From Anaerolineae bacterium (GTDB lineage: Bacteria > Chloroflexota > Anaerolineae > DUEN01): a stretch of 64,000 nt of DNA. Positions 9,701 to 17,242 of this stretch are shown piece after piece (position 1 is the first letter of the stretch; each line of letters starts with the position of its first letter). Under the pieces are notes generated by a model. It saw only the letters and a program-made list of their open reading frames with translations. It was not told the origin of the DNA and did no database searches. A program made the position numbers and the translations under genes. The stretch lies in assembly GCA_025060615.1 (NCBI GenBank), contig JANXBS010000007.1, positions 1 to 64,000 of the forward strand. The letters run 5' to 3'.

Positions 9701-10282
9701 CTGGTACAGGTGACCACGGACGCCGATGGGCGGTTTAGCGGGGAGTTCACATTCCCCCAGAACGTGGTCTGGCTCCGGAATGCTCAGGTGTTAGTGATAG
9801 CGCGTACCGCCAACAACCGGCTGCGCGCAACAGCGCCTCTCACGGTGGCTGGCGAAGTCCCCTATATGGACCTCGATCGCGGCGAAGGAGGATTGCAGCC
9901 GCAAGCGCAGGAGTTTCTGGTGATCACCAGCCTGCCAGAGTGGCAGGCCTTCCTCCGCCGCGTCCGACCTGGGCCAATGCCAGAGGCCTTGTCTCACGGG
10001 CCGCCATCGTTAGCTCACAACAGCATGCCAGCCGAAGAAGCGTCTGAGCTCGATTGGAGACGAGAGATCGTCGTAGCCGTTATGGCTCAGCCGGGGCAGG
10101 TGATTCGCATCACAGGCATGTATCGCGAAGGCGCGCTGGTGAGAGTGACCGTAGATCAGGCGAGCGGAGGCCCATATCACCTGGTGCGCGTCGCCCGCGA
10201 GCGGCTGCCACGCGGCCTAGTGACGATACTCTTCACCGACGCCGCCGGCCAGCCGCTGGGTGAGATCCCGGTGACGCTATAA
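6728..10282 (+). CDS. Secreted lipoprotein with SH3b domain, four PA14 domains and a Thr-Pro linker
   Basis: A 1184-residue exported protein. The N-terminus has a basic stretch, a hydrophobic helix and lipobox VAGC (Cys ~37), predicting a lipid anchor. In order: a beta-sandwich (~65-165, GPGTRITVSGQGW), a bacterial SH3 domain (~179-243, LLNVRRGPGTSYPV), and four PA14 domains starting near residues 275, 400, 527 and 655. Each PA14 opens W[RK]GEY and contains RNDxxxxFxWGxxAP. A Thr/Pro-rich linker follows (~780-947), then a second copy of the N-terminal sandwich (~950, GPGDVVRVTGAFW) and a C-terminal domain resembling PrcB-like folds. PA14 and SH3b domains bind glycans or peptidoglycan. The ATG at 6728 follows GAGGGG; the in-frame ATG at 6692 has no such site. 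Surface attachment or carbohydrate binding is likely. Confidence 0.85.
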   Translation: MQRVDGLREWIRRSWRLPPRWGFLLALLGMLTTVAGCVSLTELFLQASGITPTPLTTPTPTPGPTIQLTPSDGGPGTRITVSGQGWRPADTVFIRLGDPSNGEGPQTAYTASIVSDEGTFTASFVFPSEARWASLPSVLVIAWSPATGQEASAEFRVLATVQPSTPTLTSTPTSTVGANVATVTAELLNVRRGPGTSYPVITTVAKEVKVTVLGQDQAGNWLLVRLSDGTEGWISRAYTDFRGTAPVVHVSPPTATPTRAPIIPPTPTPTPMPILPAWRGEYYGNRNLVGAPLLVRNDVEINFNWGLGAPAANLPADNFSVRWTRTLSLSPGTYRFYALSDDGVRVWLDGELIIDQWHEAPGVTYSAERTLSTEMHTLRVEFFEAQGTALIRLWWERISEFPQWRGEYFANISLAGSPALIRNDAEIHFNWGRGAPAPGLPADGFSIRWTRALAFDEGTYRFHAVTDDGIRLYVDNELVINEWRDGSRRELIAERWLSAGVHTLRVEYYERTGEAVAQVWWEKIAPYADWRGEYWPNRRLDSRPTLVRNDRAVDFNWGLGAPDASLPADNFSARWSRVADFEAGTYRFHVIVDDGARLWVDNQLLVDEWRDGGERELTADLSLSQGRHTVLVEYYEHTGYARIRVWWERIGAATYPDWKGEYWANRGLQGSPIFTRNDATIDFYWGAAAPAPGLPADNFSVRWSRWITFSDGFYRFYAQADDGIRFYVDGALALDAWRDSGGEEVHIVDLYLSGSHRLTVEYYERTGIAWVVFGWGRIEAQPTPTPTRTLTPSPSPTFTPTPTVMPTPTSTATRPAQPTPTATSTLTPSPTVTPTATLAPSTPTQTPTPTPTPTPSETPVPPTATPTDTPVPPTPTATETSTPMDTPTVTSTPTDTPTPLMPTPTVTETPMPTDTPTATPTPTAMLTPTDTPTPTVTPTGAPTPPSPTLQLLTPKAGPGDVVRVTGAFWPARMRLRIGLQEPRRPASSVVDLVQVTTDADGRFSGEFTFPQNVVWLRNAQVLVIARTANNRLRATAPLTVAGEVPYMDLDRGEGGLQPQAQEFLVITSLPEWQAFLRRVRPGPMPEALSHGPPSLAHNSMPAEEASELDWRREIVVAVMAQPGQVIRITGMYREGALVRVTVDQASGGPYHLVRVARERLPRGLVTILFTDAAGQPLGEIPVTL

Positions 10283-10401
10283 GGGCGGGGGATTACGAGG
10301 ATAGAAGGAACACGGGGCTCGCACGCAGCGTAAGGGGAAGACAGGCCTCGCGGCGAGCCCCTGCATCGCTTCCACACATCACGTCTTCGTGGCTCAATGC
10401 C

Positions 10402-11157
10402 TTATCCGCCTTCTCCAGCAGGGATCAGCTTATCCGTCACCAGGCTGGCCAAGAACGTCCGCTCCCCGGCGGTGACAAACCGAACGGTAATGCGTGCGTC
10501 ATCCCCTTCGGGGACGATCGCGGTGATCGTCCCAGGACCGAAGGTGATGTGTCGAACAGCCATCCCTTCTGCGTATTTCAGAGCGTTCGCATATTTGACC
10601 TTCCCTGGCCCACCGGTCGGCTGAGACTGAAGCGATGTAATCATAGCCGTCTCGCGATCGCGCCATAGCTCCGCGTAGAGCGCCAGGTCTTCTTGGCGAT
10701 GCACACGCTGGATCAGCTCTTCACAAGCCCTGCGTGCTTTTGCCAGCAGAGGCATCAGGCGAAGCTTTTCGGACGGCTCGCGGTCGCCCTGAGCCATGCG
10801 GCGAGTCGCCTGCCCCAACGCGGCGCTTAACGCCCGCAATGCCTCGCCTGGGCGCTCGCTCAGCACAGAGATGGGGACCAGATAAACCCCGTGTTGGCGG
10901 CATAGCTCTGCTCGGATCTCGTCCCGTTGCTCCTCTTCCAGCAGCTCCTCATCGCTGATCGGGCCTTTCCGCTTCCCCTGCAGCCCCACGAAACGAATGG
11001 CAATCCCGATCTCAGGATACCACACGTCCAGCTTCAGCCGTCGGCGGGTGCTCGGATTCACCAGCCAATCCGGGGTCACGTCTTCCTGACGCGCGAACCC
11101 GTCGAAGACGCGGGCTAAGATCTCCCGCCAAGCCATCATACTCAACCCGACAGTCAC
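10402..11157 (-). CDS. Nuclease-fold protein fused to a UvrD/PcrA-type C-terminal domain
   Basis: A 251-residue protein. Residues ~20-100 resemble a Vsr/PD-(D/E)XK nuclease fold: LKLDVWYPEIGIAIRFVG followed by RDEIRAELCRQHGVYLVPI. The usual catalytic Glu of the AIE-x-x-G strand is Arg here, so the site may be dead. The last ~60 residues (GMAVRHITFGPGTITAI ... RTFLASLVTDKLIP) match the Tudor-like tail of PcrA/UvrD helicases, which contacts RNA polymerase. No helicase motifs are present. The start is GTG at 11157 with AGGAGG 6 nt upstream; an ATG at 11319 would extend it through the divergent promoter region. A DNA-repair or transcription-linked role is inferred. Confidence 0.7.
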   Translation of the reverse strand: MTVGLSMMAWREILARVFDGFARQEDVTPDWLVNPSTRRRLKLDVWYPEIGIAIRFVGLQGKRKGPISDEELLEEEQRDEIRAELCRQHGVYLVPISVLSERPGEALRALSAALGQATRRMAQGDREPSEKLRLMPLLAKARRACEELIQRVHRQEDLALYAELWRDRETAMITSLQSQPTGGPGKVKYANALKYAEGMAVRHITFGPGTITAIVPEGDDARITVRFVTAGERTFLASLVTDKLIPAGEGG

Positions 11158-11260
11158 AGCAACCTCCTGAGAGTGAGTCGAACCCTGATCATACCTACGT
11201 CGCAGTCGGGTGTCAAGCGAGGGGAGGGCTCTATGGGAATGGTTACGCGGCCTTCTGGAT

Positions 11261-11289
11261 TTGCAAGTTCTGCGAGTCGAGGCTATACT
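11261..11289 (+). promoter_or_regulatory. Sigma70-type promoter for the glycosyltransferase gene
   Basis: TTGCAA (11261-11266) and TATACT (11284-11289) are separated by 17 nt, placing the transcript start near 11296. This lies inside the longest possible reading frame of the downstream gene, so the real start codon must be later; the GTG at 11324 with AAGGAGG fits. Confidence 0.75.
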
Positions 11290-11323
11290 TGTTTCCTGCG
11301 CACAGCAAGGAGGCATCAAGTTC

Positions 11324-12835
11324 GTGTGGATCGTCGCTGCAATCTACTTAGTCGCGGCGCTCTGGCTGGCGATCTATAGCGGCAATAGCCTATGGCTAAC
11401 CTTCCGTTACTGGCGCACCCGGCGAAAAGGATTGGCCCCGCTTCCGTGCACCACTTTTCCTTGTGTCACTGTCCAGCTACCCGTCTTCAACGAGATCCAC
11501 GTAGTGGAACGCCTGATCGAGGCTGTCGTCTCCCTCGATTACCCTCGCGATCGGCTGCAAATTCAGGTCCTGGATGATTCTACGGACGCGACGACGGCGC
11601 TGTTGCAGACCTTGGTTGCCCGGTATCAGGCTCAAGGGGTGGATATCGAGCTGATCCACCGTGATCAACGGCCGGGCTACAAGGCGGGCGCGCTGACAGA
11701 GGGGCTGGCTACTGCCAAGGGAGAGTTTATCGCCGTCTTCGATGCTGATTTCGTTCCCCCATCTGACTGGCTGAAGCGCACGGTCCCCGTCCTCGTCGCC
11801 CACCCGGAGGCAGCCTTCGTACAGACGCGATGGGGGCACATCAACGCGGCCTACTCACCTCTCACGATGGCGCAGGCGATCATCCTGGACGCTCACTTCG
11901 GCATCGAGCACCCGGCCCGACAGCGTTCCGGCTATTTCATGAACTTCAACGGGACAGCCGGCCTGTGGCGGCGATCCTGTATCGAGGCGGTCGGCGGGTG
12001 GAGAGGAGATACGCTAACGGAGGACTTAGACCTGAGCTATCGCGTGCAGTTGGCGGGCTGGCGTCCCCTCTATCTGCCGGATGTGATCGCGCCGGCAGAG
12101 GTCCCACCGCAGATGGCCGCTTTCAAAAACCAGCAGTTCCGATGGGCCAAGGGCTCGGCCCAGTGTCTGCGACGGCTGGCTGGCTCTATCTGGCGCAGCA
12201 GGTATCCCCTCGAGATGCGCCTGCAAGGCCTCATTCACCTGAGCGGATACTTCACCCATCCACTCATGCTAGTGATCCTGCTGTTGAGCCTGCCCTTGAT
12301 CTGGTATGGATGGCCTACGCGATTGCCGCTAGCCTATCTGAGCTTCGCCAGTTTGGGTCCTCCAATCATCTTCACCGCTTCGCAGTACGTGCTCTACGCG
12401 CGCGCGCCGCAGGGGATCGCGTGGTGGCGGCGGGCGCTTTACGTACCTCTGGTGCTTTTACTGGGGGCCGGCATCGCGCCGAACAACGCCCGAGCTATCG
12501 TGGAGGGCTTGCTGGATCGGCCCAGCCAGTTTCGGCGCACACCCAAGTTTCGGGTTGAGCAGCGCCAGGACCAGTGGGCTGACAAAGCGTATGTACTGAG
12601 GCTATCAGCGGATGTGCTTTTGGACCTGTTTTTCACGCTGTATGCGCTGGTAACGATGGCTGCTGCGTGGTGGCGTGATGAAGTTTGGGCTATGCCTTTT
12701 TTGGCCTTATATGCCGGTGGATTCGGGCTGGTCACGACGATCAGCCTGTGGCAGAACCGCCAGCGCCGTATGCCAGCACGGCCCCAACAGCCTTCTCGGT
12801 GGGTTCCCTCGTCCGAGCGCGCGTTGCCACGTTGA
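11324..12835 (+). CDS. Cellulose-synthase-like family 2 glycosyltransferase
   Basis: A 503-residue membrane glycosyltransferase. Its catalytic GT2 domain carries the D, D, D, QxxRW set: LDDSTDAT, FDADFVPP, LTEDLDLS and QQFRWAKGS. There is one N-terminal helix (IVAAIYLVAALWLAIY) and about four to five helices after the catalytic domain. This architecture is that of processive beta-glycan synthases (CslA glucomannan synthase, BcsA without PilZ). The protein uses NDP-sugars in the cytoplasm and would pass the growing chain across the membrane. The start is GTG with AAGGAGG 9 nt upstream; it lies downstream of the promoter at 11261-11289. No BcsB-like partner is nearby. The product polysaccharide is unknown. 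Confidence 0.88.
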   Translation: MWIVAAIYLVAALWLAIYSGNSLWLTFRYWRTRRKGLAPLPCTTFPCVTVQLPVFNEIHVVERLIEAVVSLDYPRDRLQIQVLDDSTDATTALLQTLVARYQAQGVDIELIHRDQRPGYKAGALTEGLATAKGEFIAVFDADFVPPSDWLKRTVPVLVAHPEAAFVQTRWGHINAAYSPLTMAQAIILDAHFGIEHPARQRSGYFMNFNGTAGLWRRSCIEAVGGWRGDTLTEDLDLSYRVQLAGWRPLYLPDVIAPAEVPPQMAAFKNQQFRWAKGSAQCLRRLAGSIWRSRYPLEMRLQGLIHLSGYFTHPLMLVILLLSLPLIWYGWPTRLPLAYLSFASLGPPIIFTASQYVLYARAPQGIAWWRRALYVPLVLLLGAGIAPNNARAIVEGLLDRPSQFRRTPKFRVEQRQDQWADKAYVLRLSADVLLDLFFTLYALVTMAAAWWRDEVWAMPFLALYAGGFGLVTTISLWQNRQRRMPARPQQPSRWVPSSERALPR

Positions 12836-12874
12836 ACGATGGCTAGTAGTGACCATGAGGGGATCAACCAAAAC

Positions 12875-12899
12875 AGGCTCGCGCTAGCAAGGCGAGCCT
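12875..12899 (+). terminator. Weak hairpin downstream of the glycosyltransferase gene
   Basis: AGGCTCGC (12875-12882) pairs perfectly with GCGAGCCT (12892-12899), 39 nt after the glycosyltransferase stop. It is followed by ATTCTGTCG rather than a clean T-tract, so termination here is uncertain. The rest of 12836-13000, between convergent genes, shows nothing else I can name. Confidence 0.35.
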
Positions 12900-13000
12900 A
12901 TTCTGTCGTTAGCGCCGGGAACAAAAGGGGCTCAGCGGGGTCTCGGGAACCCCATCGGAGCCTTAGTAAAGAGGCCAACGAGGGCTTTTTAGGGGCTCTT

Positions 13001-13429
13001 TCAGTACGAGCGCTCTCCCTCGAAAACGGGAATGGCCATATCTTCTGCCGGCTGTGGGATAATGAAGGGCTCTTCAGGCGGCTCGCCTTGCATGATCAGC
13101 TCGCCGCTGAAGAATCCCCCCTCGTCCAGCAAGAAGGAGGCCACGCGCACGGTGCCCCATATCCGTCCCCCATCGAGCAACTCCACTCGGTCGGCGGTAA
13201 TGGTGCCCTTGACTGCCCCTGAGATGGAGACGATGCGGGCGTAGATATCGGCCATCACACGCCCAGTGGCGGTGATGATCACATTGGCGGGAGTCTCGAT
13301 CACGCCGCCTTCGACCACGCCGTCAATGCGTACACTGCCATCACAGCGCAAATGGCCATTAAAGCTGGCGCGGGGCCCCAACACCACCTCAATCGCATCT
13401 GGCTCCGGTCGTCGTTCTCGATTCAGCAC
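13001..13429 (-). CDS. Bactofilin (polymer-forming cytoskeletal protein)
   Basis: A 142-residue protein with the bactofilin (DUF583) right-handed beta-helix. Its core, residues ~14-105, shows the repeating hydrophobic-Gly pattern (FNGHLRCDGSVRIDGVVEG, ITATGRVMADIYA, SISGAVKGTITAD). Bactofilins self-assemble into nucleotide-free filaments at the membrane that place cell-wall enzymes or shape cells. The C-terminal ~30 residues are Pro/Glu-rich and disordered, as is usual. The GTG start at 13429 follows AGAGG by 6 nt and a strong promoter lies at 13466-13494. It is a single-gene unit, convergent with the glycosyltransferase. Confidence 0.9.
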   Translation of the reverse strand: MLNRERRPEPDAIEVVLGPRASFNGHLRCDGSVRIDGVVEGGVIETPANVIITATGRVMADIYARIVSISGAVKGTITADRVELLDGGRIWGTVRVASFLLDEGGFFSGELIMQGEPPEEPFIIPQPAEDMAIPVFEGERSY

Positions 13430-13465
13430 GGGTAACCTCTTTCTCCGTTGGCCTGTGTCACATAT

Positions 13466-13494
13466 ACTATACCGAGCTAGAGGCCATCTGTCAA
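13466..13494 (-). promoter_or_regulatory. Sigma70-type promoter for the bactofilin gene
   Basis: On the minus strand TTGACA (13494-13489) and TATAGT (13471-13466) are separated by 17 nt. The expected transcript start is about 30 nt before the GTG start codon at 13429. Confidence 0.8.
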
Positions 13495-13521
13495 TCCAAC
13501 ACCGATGGAGGCAACCGAATC

Positions 13522-13884
13522 ATGCTCACCGAGATTCACGATCGACTAGGCAACACCGCGCTGTTGTTCGTCCTGGCCTTGAGCGTTTGGGGATGGTGGC
13601 GTTTCGCTCGGCGACAGGGGATCCCACCAAGCTATTGGGGGGCACTGATCATCGCTGAGCTAGTGATTTTGGCCCAGGGTGCTTTGGGAGCCTATCTCTG
13701 GTTCAGCGGGCTCAGGCCGGCCCGCGATATCCACATCCTGTACGGGATCGTCAGCGCGCTGGCGATCCCCGGCGCCTATGTGTACACCAAGGGCCGTGAG
13801 GGAAGAGCCGAGATGCTGGTCTATAGCGCCGTCACGCTTGTGTTGGCAGGGTTGATCTTGCGCGCCATCACAACGGGAGGATGA
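13522..13884 (+). CDS. Small four-helix membrane protein, function unknown
   Basis: A 120-residue protein with four predicted membrane helices: TALLFVLALSVWGWW, ALIIAELVILAQGALGAYLW, ILYGIVSALAIPGAYVY and YSAVTLVLAGLILRAI. His residues occur at position 6 (EIHDRLG) and in the third helix region (DIHILYG), spaced as haem- or quinone-contacting residues sometimes are, but I see no diagnostic motif. The start has GGAGG 10 nt upstream. It is divergent from bactofilin and convergent with the subtilase; likely monocistronic. A conserved Chloroflexota membrane protein is the safest label. Confidence 0.7.
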   Translation: MLTEIHDRLGNTALLFVLALSVWGWWRFARRQGIPPSYWGALIIAELVILAQGALGAYLWFSGLRPARDIHILYGIVSALAIPGAYVYTKGREGRAEMLVYSAVTLVLAGLILRAITTGG

Positions 13885-13917
13885 GCACATCCACCCCAGC
13901 ATTCAATGCTCTAGCGA

Positions 13918-15489
13918 TTAACGCAAAACAAGGGGCAGGAAAGTATGCCGTGACTGTGGGACGACTTGGAGCTGTACGATGACGTCTAACTGCAGGTTGC
14001 GGCACGGGCTTGTGCCGTTGATCCGCACCAGGCCCTGATACGTGCCCAGGCTGAGTCGAGATGCGTTGATATTCAAAGTGAGGCGAGCCGTCGCCGGATA
14101 CGCTATGCTTCCAGAGGTGGGCGGCTCCAAGGAGAGCCAGAAGCTGCCGGCCAGCACACTCGCCGTCCAGCTCATCGGCTGTTTGCTTGGGTTCGTCAAC
14201 GAGATCGTTCGTGTGATAACAGGCTGATCGAACGATGCTAATTCGCTCAGGTTGGTCGGCGCAGCGCTTAGCCGAGGCGATGCGGCCTGGCAGACGGCTC
14301 TGGCCGCGTGAACGCGGCCGTATCCCAGGTAATGATTGCGTCCTCCCACGTAAGGATAGCGAGAGGCATCCACCTTGTCAGCCGTATCCTCCAGGATCTG
14401 GCGTACTTGATCGCGGGAGAGCGATGGCGCGATGCTCCAGATCAGGACGGCCAGGCCCGACACGTGGGCTGTGGCCATGGAGGTGCCATAGCGAAAGCCA
14501 TATCCACTGGGTAGCGTGTTATACACCTGGGCTCCGGCCTGGCCGCCCGGCGCGGCCAGATCCACCTGGGGGCCGAAGTTGCTGTACGGGGCGTATTGGT
14601 CTTGAGCGGTCGTGGCCCCAACCGCCACCACCTGCGGATAGGCCGCCGGATATCTTACTGATACGTTGCCGTCGTTCCCCGTCGCGGCGACCAGGAGGAT
14701 GCCGGCCTGATAAGCTGAGTTCACAGCGTCGAGCAACGTCTGGCTGTCCTCCTTGCCGCCTAGGCTGAGGTTGATGACGCGGGCGCCTCTTTCCTGAGCG
14801 GAGACGATGGCCGAGGCGATGTCTGCGTATGTGCCCATGCCATACCGGTCGAGCACCTTGTACACGAGCAGCTTGCCCTGCCAGGACATTCCCGCCACGC
14901 CGATGCCGTTGTTGGTGATCGCCCCGATGATCCCGGCTACGTGGGTGCCATGCCCGTACTCATCGTCCGGAGAGGAATCGCGACGCACATAATCCCATCC
15001 GTATACCAGACGATCCTTCAAATCTGGATGGTTGAGGTCCGCACCCGAGTCAATCACCGCCACAATCAGATCAGGGTCTCCGGTTGTCACGTCCCAGGCC
15101 TCCGCCGCGGCCACGCGCTCCAGGTTCCATTGTTGTGCGTATCCTGGATCGTTCGGCACACCAGCTGCTTGCGCAAGATAGTTCGGTTCTGCATAGACCA
15201 CGCGCGAGTCAGCGTTCAGGCGCGCGATGATAGCCAGCTCCCGGCCCACCGGCACGCGCAGGCGATCCACGCGCAACGGCGCGATGGTCTCGATAAACTC
15301 GGCCGCCTCGCCAGCCAGCACGCGTTGTGCCTCAGCGCGTGAGAGGCCAGCCCGCCACCGCACCAGCACCTCGCCCGGCGCAAACTCGCCGACGGCGGCT
15401 AGGGTCGCTGACGTCGTCCCGGGATTTCCCGCCCCTGACCCAACCAACAGCAGGGCCAGGAGAAGCCATGTCCCCAAGAATCGTCGCAT
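13918..15489 (-). CDS. Secreted subtilisin-like serine protease (S8) with inhibitor prodomain and C-terminal beta-sandwich
   Basis: A 523-residue exported protease. A signal peptide (RRFLGTWLLLALLLVGSGA) precedes a fervidolysin/Inhibitor_I9-type prodomain (~35-106, FAPGEVLVRWRAGLS ... EPNYLAQ). The S8 catalytic domain follows with D147 (VIDSGADLNHPDL), H180 (GHGTHVAG), oxyanion Asn ~272 (ATGND) and S337 (YGTSMATAHVSG), so it should be active. Residues ~405-510 form an Ig/BACON-like domain. The protein ends HTFLPLVLR; a similar LPL-[VI]-x-R tail closes the secreted protein at 51694-53646, suggesting a shared sorting or anchoring signal. The start is ATG 15489 with GGGGAGAGAG upstream. It digests extracellular protein or matures cell-surface proteins. 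Confidence 0.93.
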   Translation of the reverse strand: MRRFLGTWLLLALLLVGSGAGNPGTTSATLAAVGEFAPGEVLVRWRAGLSRAEAQRVLAGEAAEFIETIAPLRVDRLRVPVGRELAIIARLNADSRVVYAEPNYLAQAAGVPNDPGYAQQWNLERVAAAEAWDVTTGDPDLIVAVIDSGADLNHPDLKDRLVYGWDYVRRDSSPDDEYGHGTHVAGIIGAITNNGIGVAGMSWQGKLLVYKVLDRYGMGTYADIASAIVSAQERGARVINLSLGGKEDSQTLLDAVNSAYQAGILLVAATGNDGNVSVRYPAAYPQVVAVGATTAQDQYAPYSNFGPQVDLAAPGGQAGAQVYNTLPSGYGFRYGTSMATAHVSGLAVLIWSIAPSLSRDQVRQILEDTADKVDASRYPYVGGRNHYLGYGRVHAARAVCQAASPRLSAAPTNLSELASFDQPVITRTISLTNPSKQPMSWTASVLAGSFWLSLEPPTSGSIAYPATARLTLNINASRLSLGTYQGLVRINGTSPCRNLQLDVIVQLQVVPQSRHTFLPLVLR

Positions 15490-15596
15490 CCTCTCTCCCC
15501 TGATCGGTGAAAAGCCACGGATCCGTCCCTGATAGAAAACGGACGATAACTCGTGCGCTACTCTCTCAGGCGGTATTCCTCTCTAAAGGGAGGGAG

Positions 15597-16244
15597 CTAT
15601 GCCCGCCCCTCCGCCTCCGCTTCCAGCCTTTCGTAAAACGCCTGCATGAAGGCGTGACGATCTGCTGCGATTTGCCGCGCCGTAGGAGTGTAAAGCTGAT
15701 CCTGCAGCCGAGACAGCTTTCGCACAAACTCGTGCACAGGCGTATACTCGGAAGGGGCTGGCTCAGGGCCATCGGGGTCCACACTGGCCAGCGGAACCCA
15801 CAAGCGTTGCCCGTGACGGCCTCCATACGCGAACGCGCGTGCCACGCCGATCGCGCCCATCGCGTCTAGCTTGTCGGCGTCGAACAGACACTGTGCCTCC
15901 AGCGTCTCCGGCGCCGGCCCTGCCCGGAAGCGATGCGCCGCGATGGCATGGGCCACCGCTTCGACGAACGGCTTAGGCCATCCTGTCAGGATCTGGCGCG
16001 CCCGCTCAGCCCCGCGCAGGTGGTGATCGGGGCGATGCCGCTCGATGTCGTGCAGCAGCGCAGCTGTTCGCACCACGGCCAGGTCTGCCCCCTCCGCGCG
16101 GGCGATGCGTTCGGCCAGCGCCAACACGCGCAGCACATGATCGAAGGCATGGGCGGCCTCAGCGCCCTCGTAGAACGCCCGCGCTGCTTCGATGGAGATG
16201 GGGACAGAGCCAACAGATGAGCCCAATTCGGTAGGGCAGGTCAC
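15597..16244 (-). CDS. HD-domain metal-dependent phosphohydrolase
   Basis: A 215-residue HD-superfamily protein. The metal-binding pattern is visible: His in AAHAFDHVLRVL, the HD pair in AALLHDIER, further His in IAAHRF, and Asp in FDADKLDAMGAIG. The last motif (DADKLDA.GA) is typical of YpgQ/YedJ-type HD phosphohydrolases, several of which act on nucleotides or pyrophosphates. The GTG start overlaps the stop of the upstream flippase-like gene (GTGA), so it is last in the ArsR-GT2-flippase operon. The substrate is unknown, and the link to the sugar/lipid functions of the operon is not obvious. Confidence 0.85.
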   Translation of the reverse strand: MTCPTELGSSVGSVPISIEAARAFYEGAEAAHAFDHVLRVLALAERIARAEGADLAVVRTAALLHDIERHRPDHHLRGAERARQILTGWPKPFVEAVAHAIAAHRFRAGPAPETLEAQCLFDADKLDAMGAIGVARAFAYGGRHGQRLWVPLASVDPDGPEPAPSEYTPVHEFVRKLSRLQDQLYTPTARQIAADRHAFMQAFYERLEAEAEGRA

Positions 16245-17242
16245 ACCGAGTCACCGTAGGAGGACTGAGCGAGAGCGGAGGGAGAGCGGATCGCTGCGGC
16301 TCGCCATCGCCACCACAAGGCGCCTCCGGGCAGGCTGGAAACGAGGATCACGGCCTGCATCAGCAGCGACATCGCCAGCGACAGCCCCTGGGGGACGCCT
16401 AGAAGGCCGAAGAAGAAGGGGTAGGCGTTTTGGTTGACGCCGATCCCGCCGATAGAGATAGGGACGAGCAGCACCAGGGCGATTAACGGGTTGAAAAGGC
16501 AGATGTAGAGCAGTGGGATGCCGCCGCCCAGCGATTCCGCCAACAGCCAATTGACTAGGTTGCTGAGCATAAGCCCTCCCAGCGCCACCAGGAAGGCTTG
16601 GCCAAGCGCACCATAGCGAAAGCGATAGGCGCCGAAGGCATCGGAAATGCGGCCGTACACAGGCGCTAACGGCTCCAGCCACGACCATTGGAAGAGCCGC
16701 CCGACCAGAGCTCGTAATCGCCGGCTGAGCAACACGCCAAAGCTGCCAGCGATGGCCGCCAGGGCCAGAAGTGCCACATATTCCACCACCTGCAGATCAT
16801 GATTGCGTTCCACCGTGTTAACTACAACGATGGCGGCCACCACCGCTGCGCTCATGTAGGCGATCAGCCCCACCACCCGATCCACGATCACCGAGACGGC
16901 CGCGTCGGCCAAACGCACAGTATGGCGGGCCAGCCCATAGCCGCGCATAACATCGCCGCCCACGTTGGCCGGCAGAAAGTTGCTGAAGAACACACCGACA
17001 AAGGTGTACTCGAGCAGCGCTCGCAGTGGTACCTGGATGCCTTGCGCTTGCAAGAGGATCTGCCACTTCACCGCGTTGAGCGCAATCGCGCCCAGGTAGA
17101 GGGCCAGCGCCAGGAGTAGATACCATCCATTCGCAGAGGCGAGCATTCGCCCGACCTCAGCCAGATTGACACGGCTGAAAACCCAGACGATCAGCGCTAA
17201 GCTGATAACCGCCTTGGCAAACGTGATCAGCTTATCTTTCAA
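16241..17242 (-). CDS. Flippase-like membrane protein (lysylphosphatidylglycerol synthase TM region family, UPF0104)
   Basis: A 333-residue integral membrane protein with about eight helices. It carries the family signature SNFLPANVGGDVMRGYGLAR (~residues 90-110), followed by DAAVSVIVDRVVGL and, near the C-terminus, PISIGGIGVNQNAYPFFFGL. It lacks the soluble aminoacyl-PG synthase domain of MprF, so it corresponds to the flippase half. Such proteins translocate lipids or glycolipids. It overlaps the upstream GT2 gene by 11 nt and the downstream HD gene by 4 nt. The GT2-flippase pairing suggests synthesis and translocation of a glycolipid; that is inference from gene order. Confidence 0.85.
   Translation of the reverse strand: MKDKLITFAKAVISLALIVWVFSRVNLAEVGRMLASANGWYLLLALALYLGAIALNAVKWQILLQAQGIQVPLRALLEYTFVGVFFSNFLPANVGGDVMRGYGLARHTVRLADAAVSVIVDRVVGLIAYMSAAVVAAIVVVNTVERNHDLQVVEYVALLALAAIAGSFGVLLSRRLRALVGRLFQWSWLEPLAPVYGRISDAFGAYRFRYGALGQAFLVALGGLMLSNLVNWLLAESLGGGIPLLYICLFNPLIALVLLVPISIGGIGVNQNAYPFFFGLLGVPQGLSLAMSLLMQAVILVSSLPGGALWWRWRAAAIRSPSALAQSSYGDSV

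Noticed and set aside
9013-9750. 245-codon minus-strand frame rich in Val-Gly repeats
   Set aside because: It is the complement of the Thr-Pro linker of the PA14 lipoprotein; low-complexity artefact.
11210-11323. 38-codon N-terminal extension of the glycosyltransferase
   Set aside because: It contains the promoter (TTGCAA-N17-TATACT), and a GTG with AAGGAGG lies at 11324.
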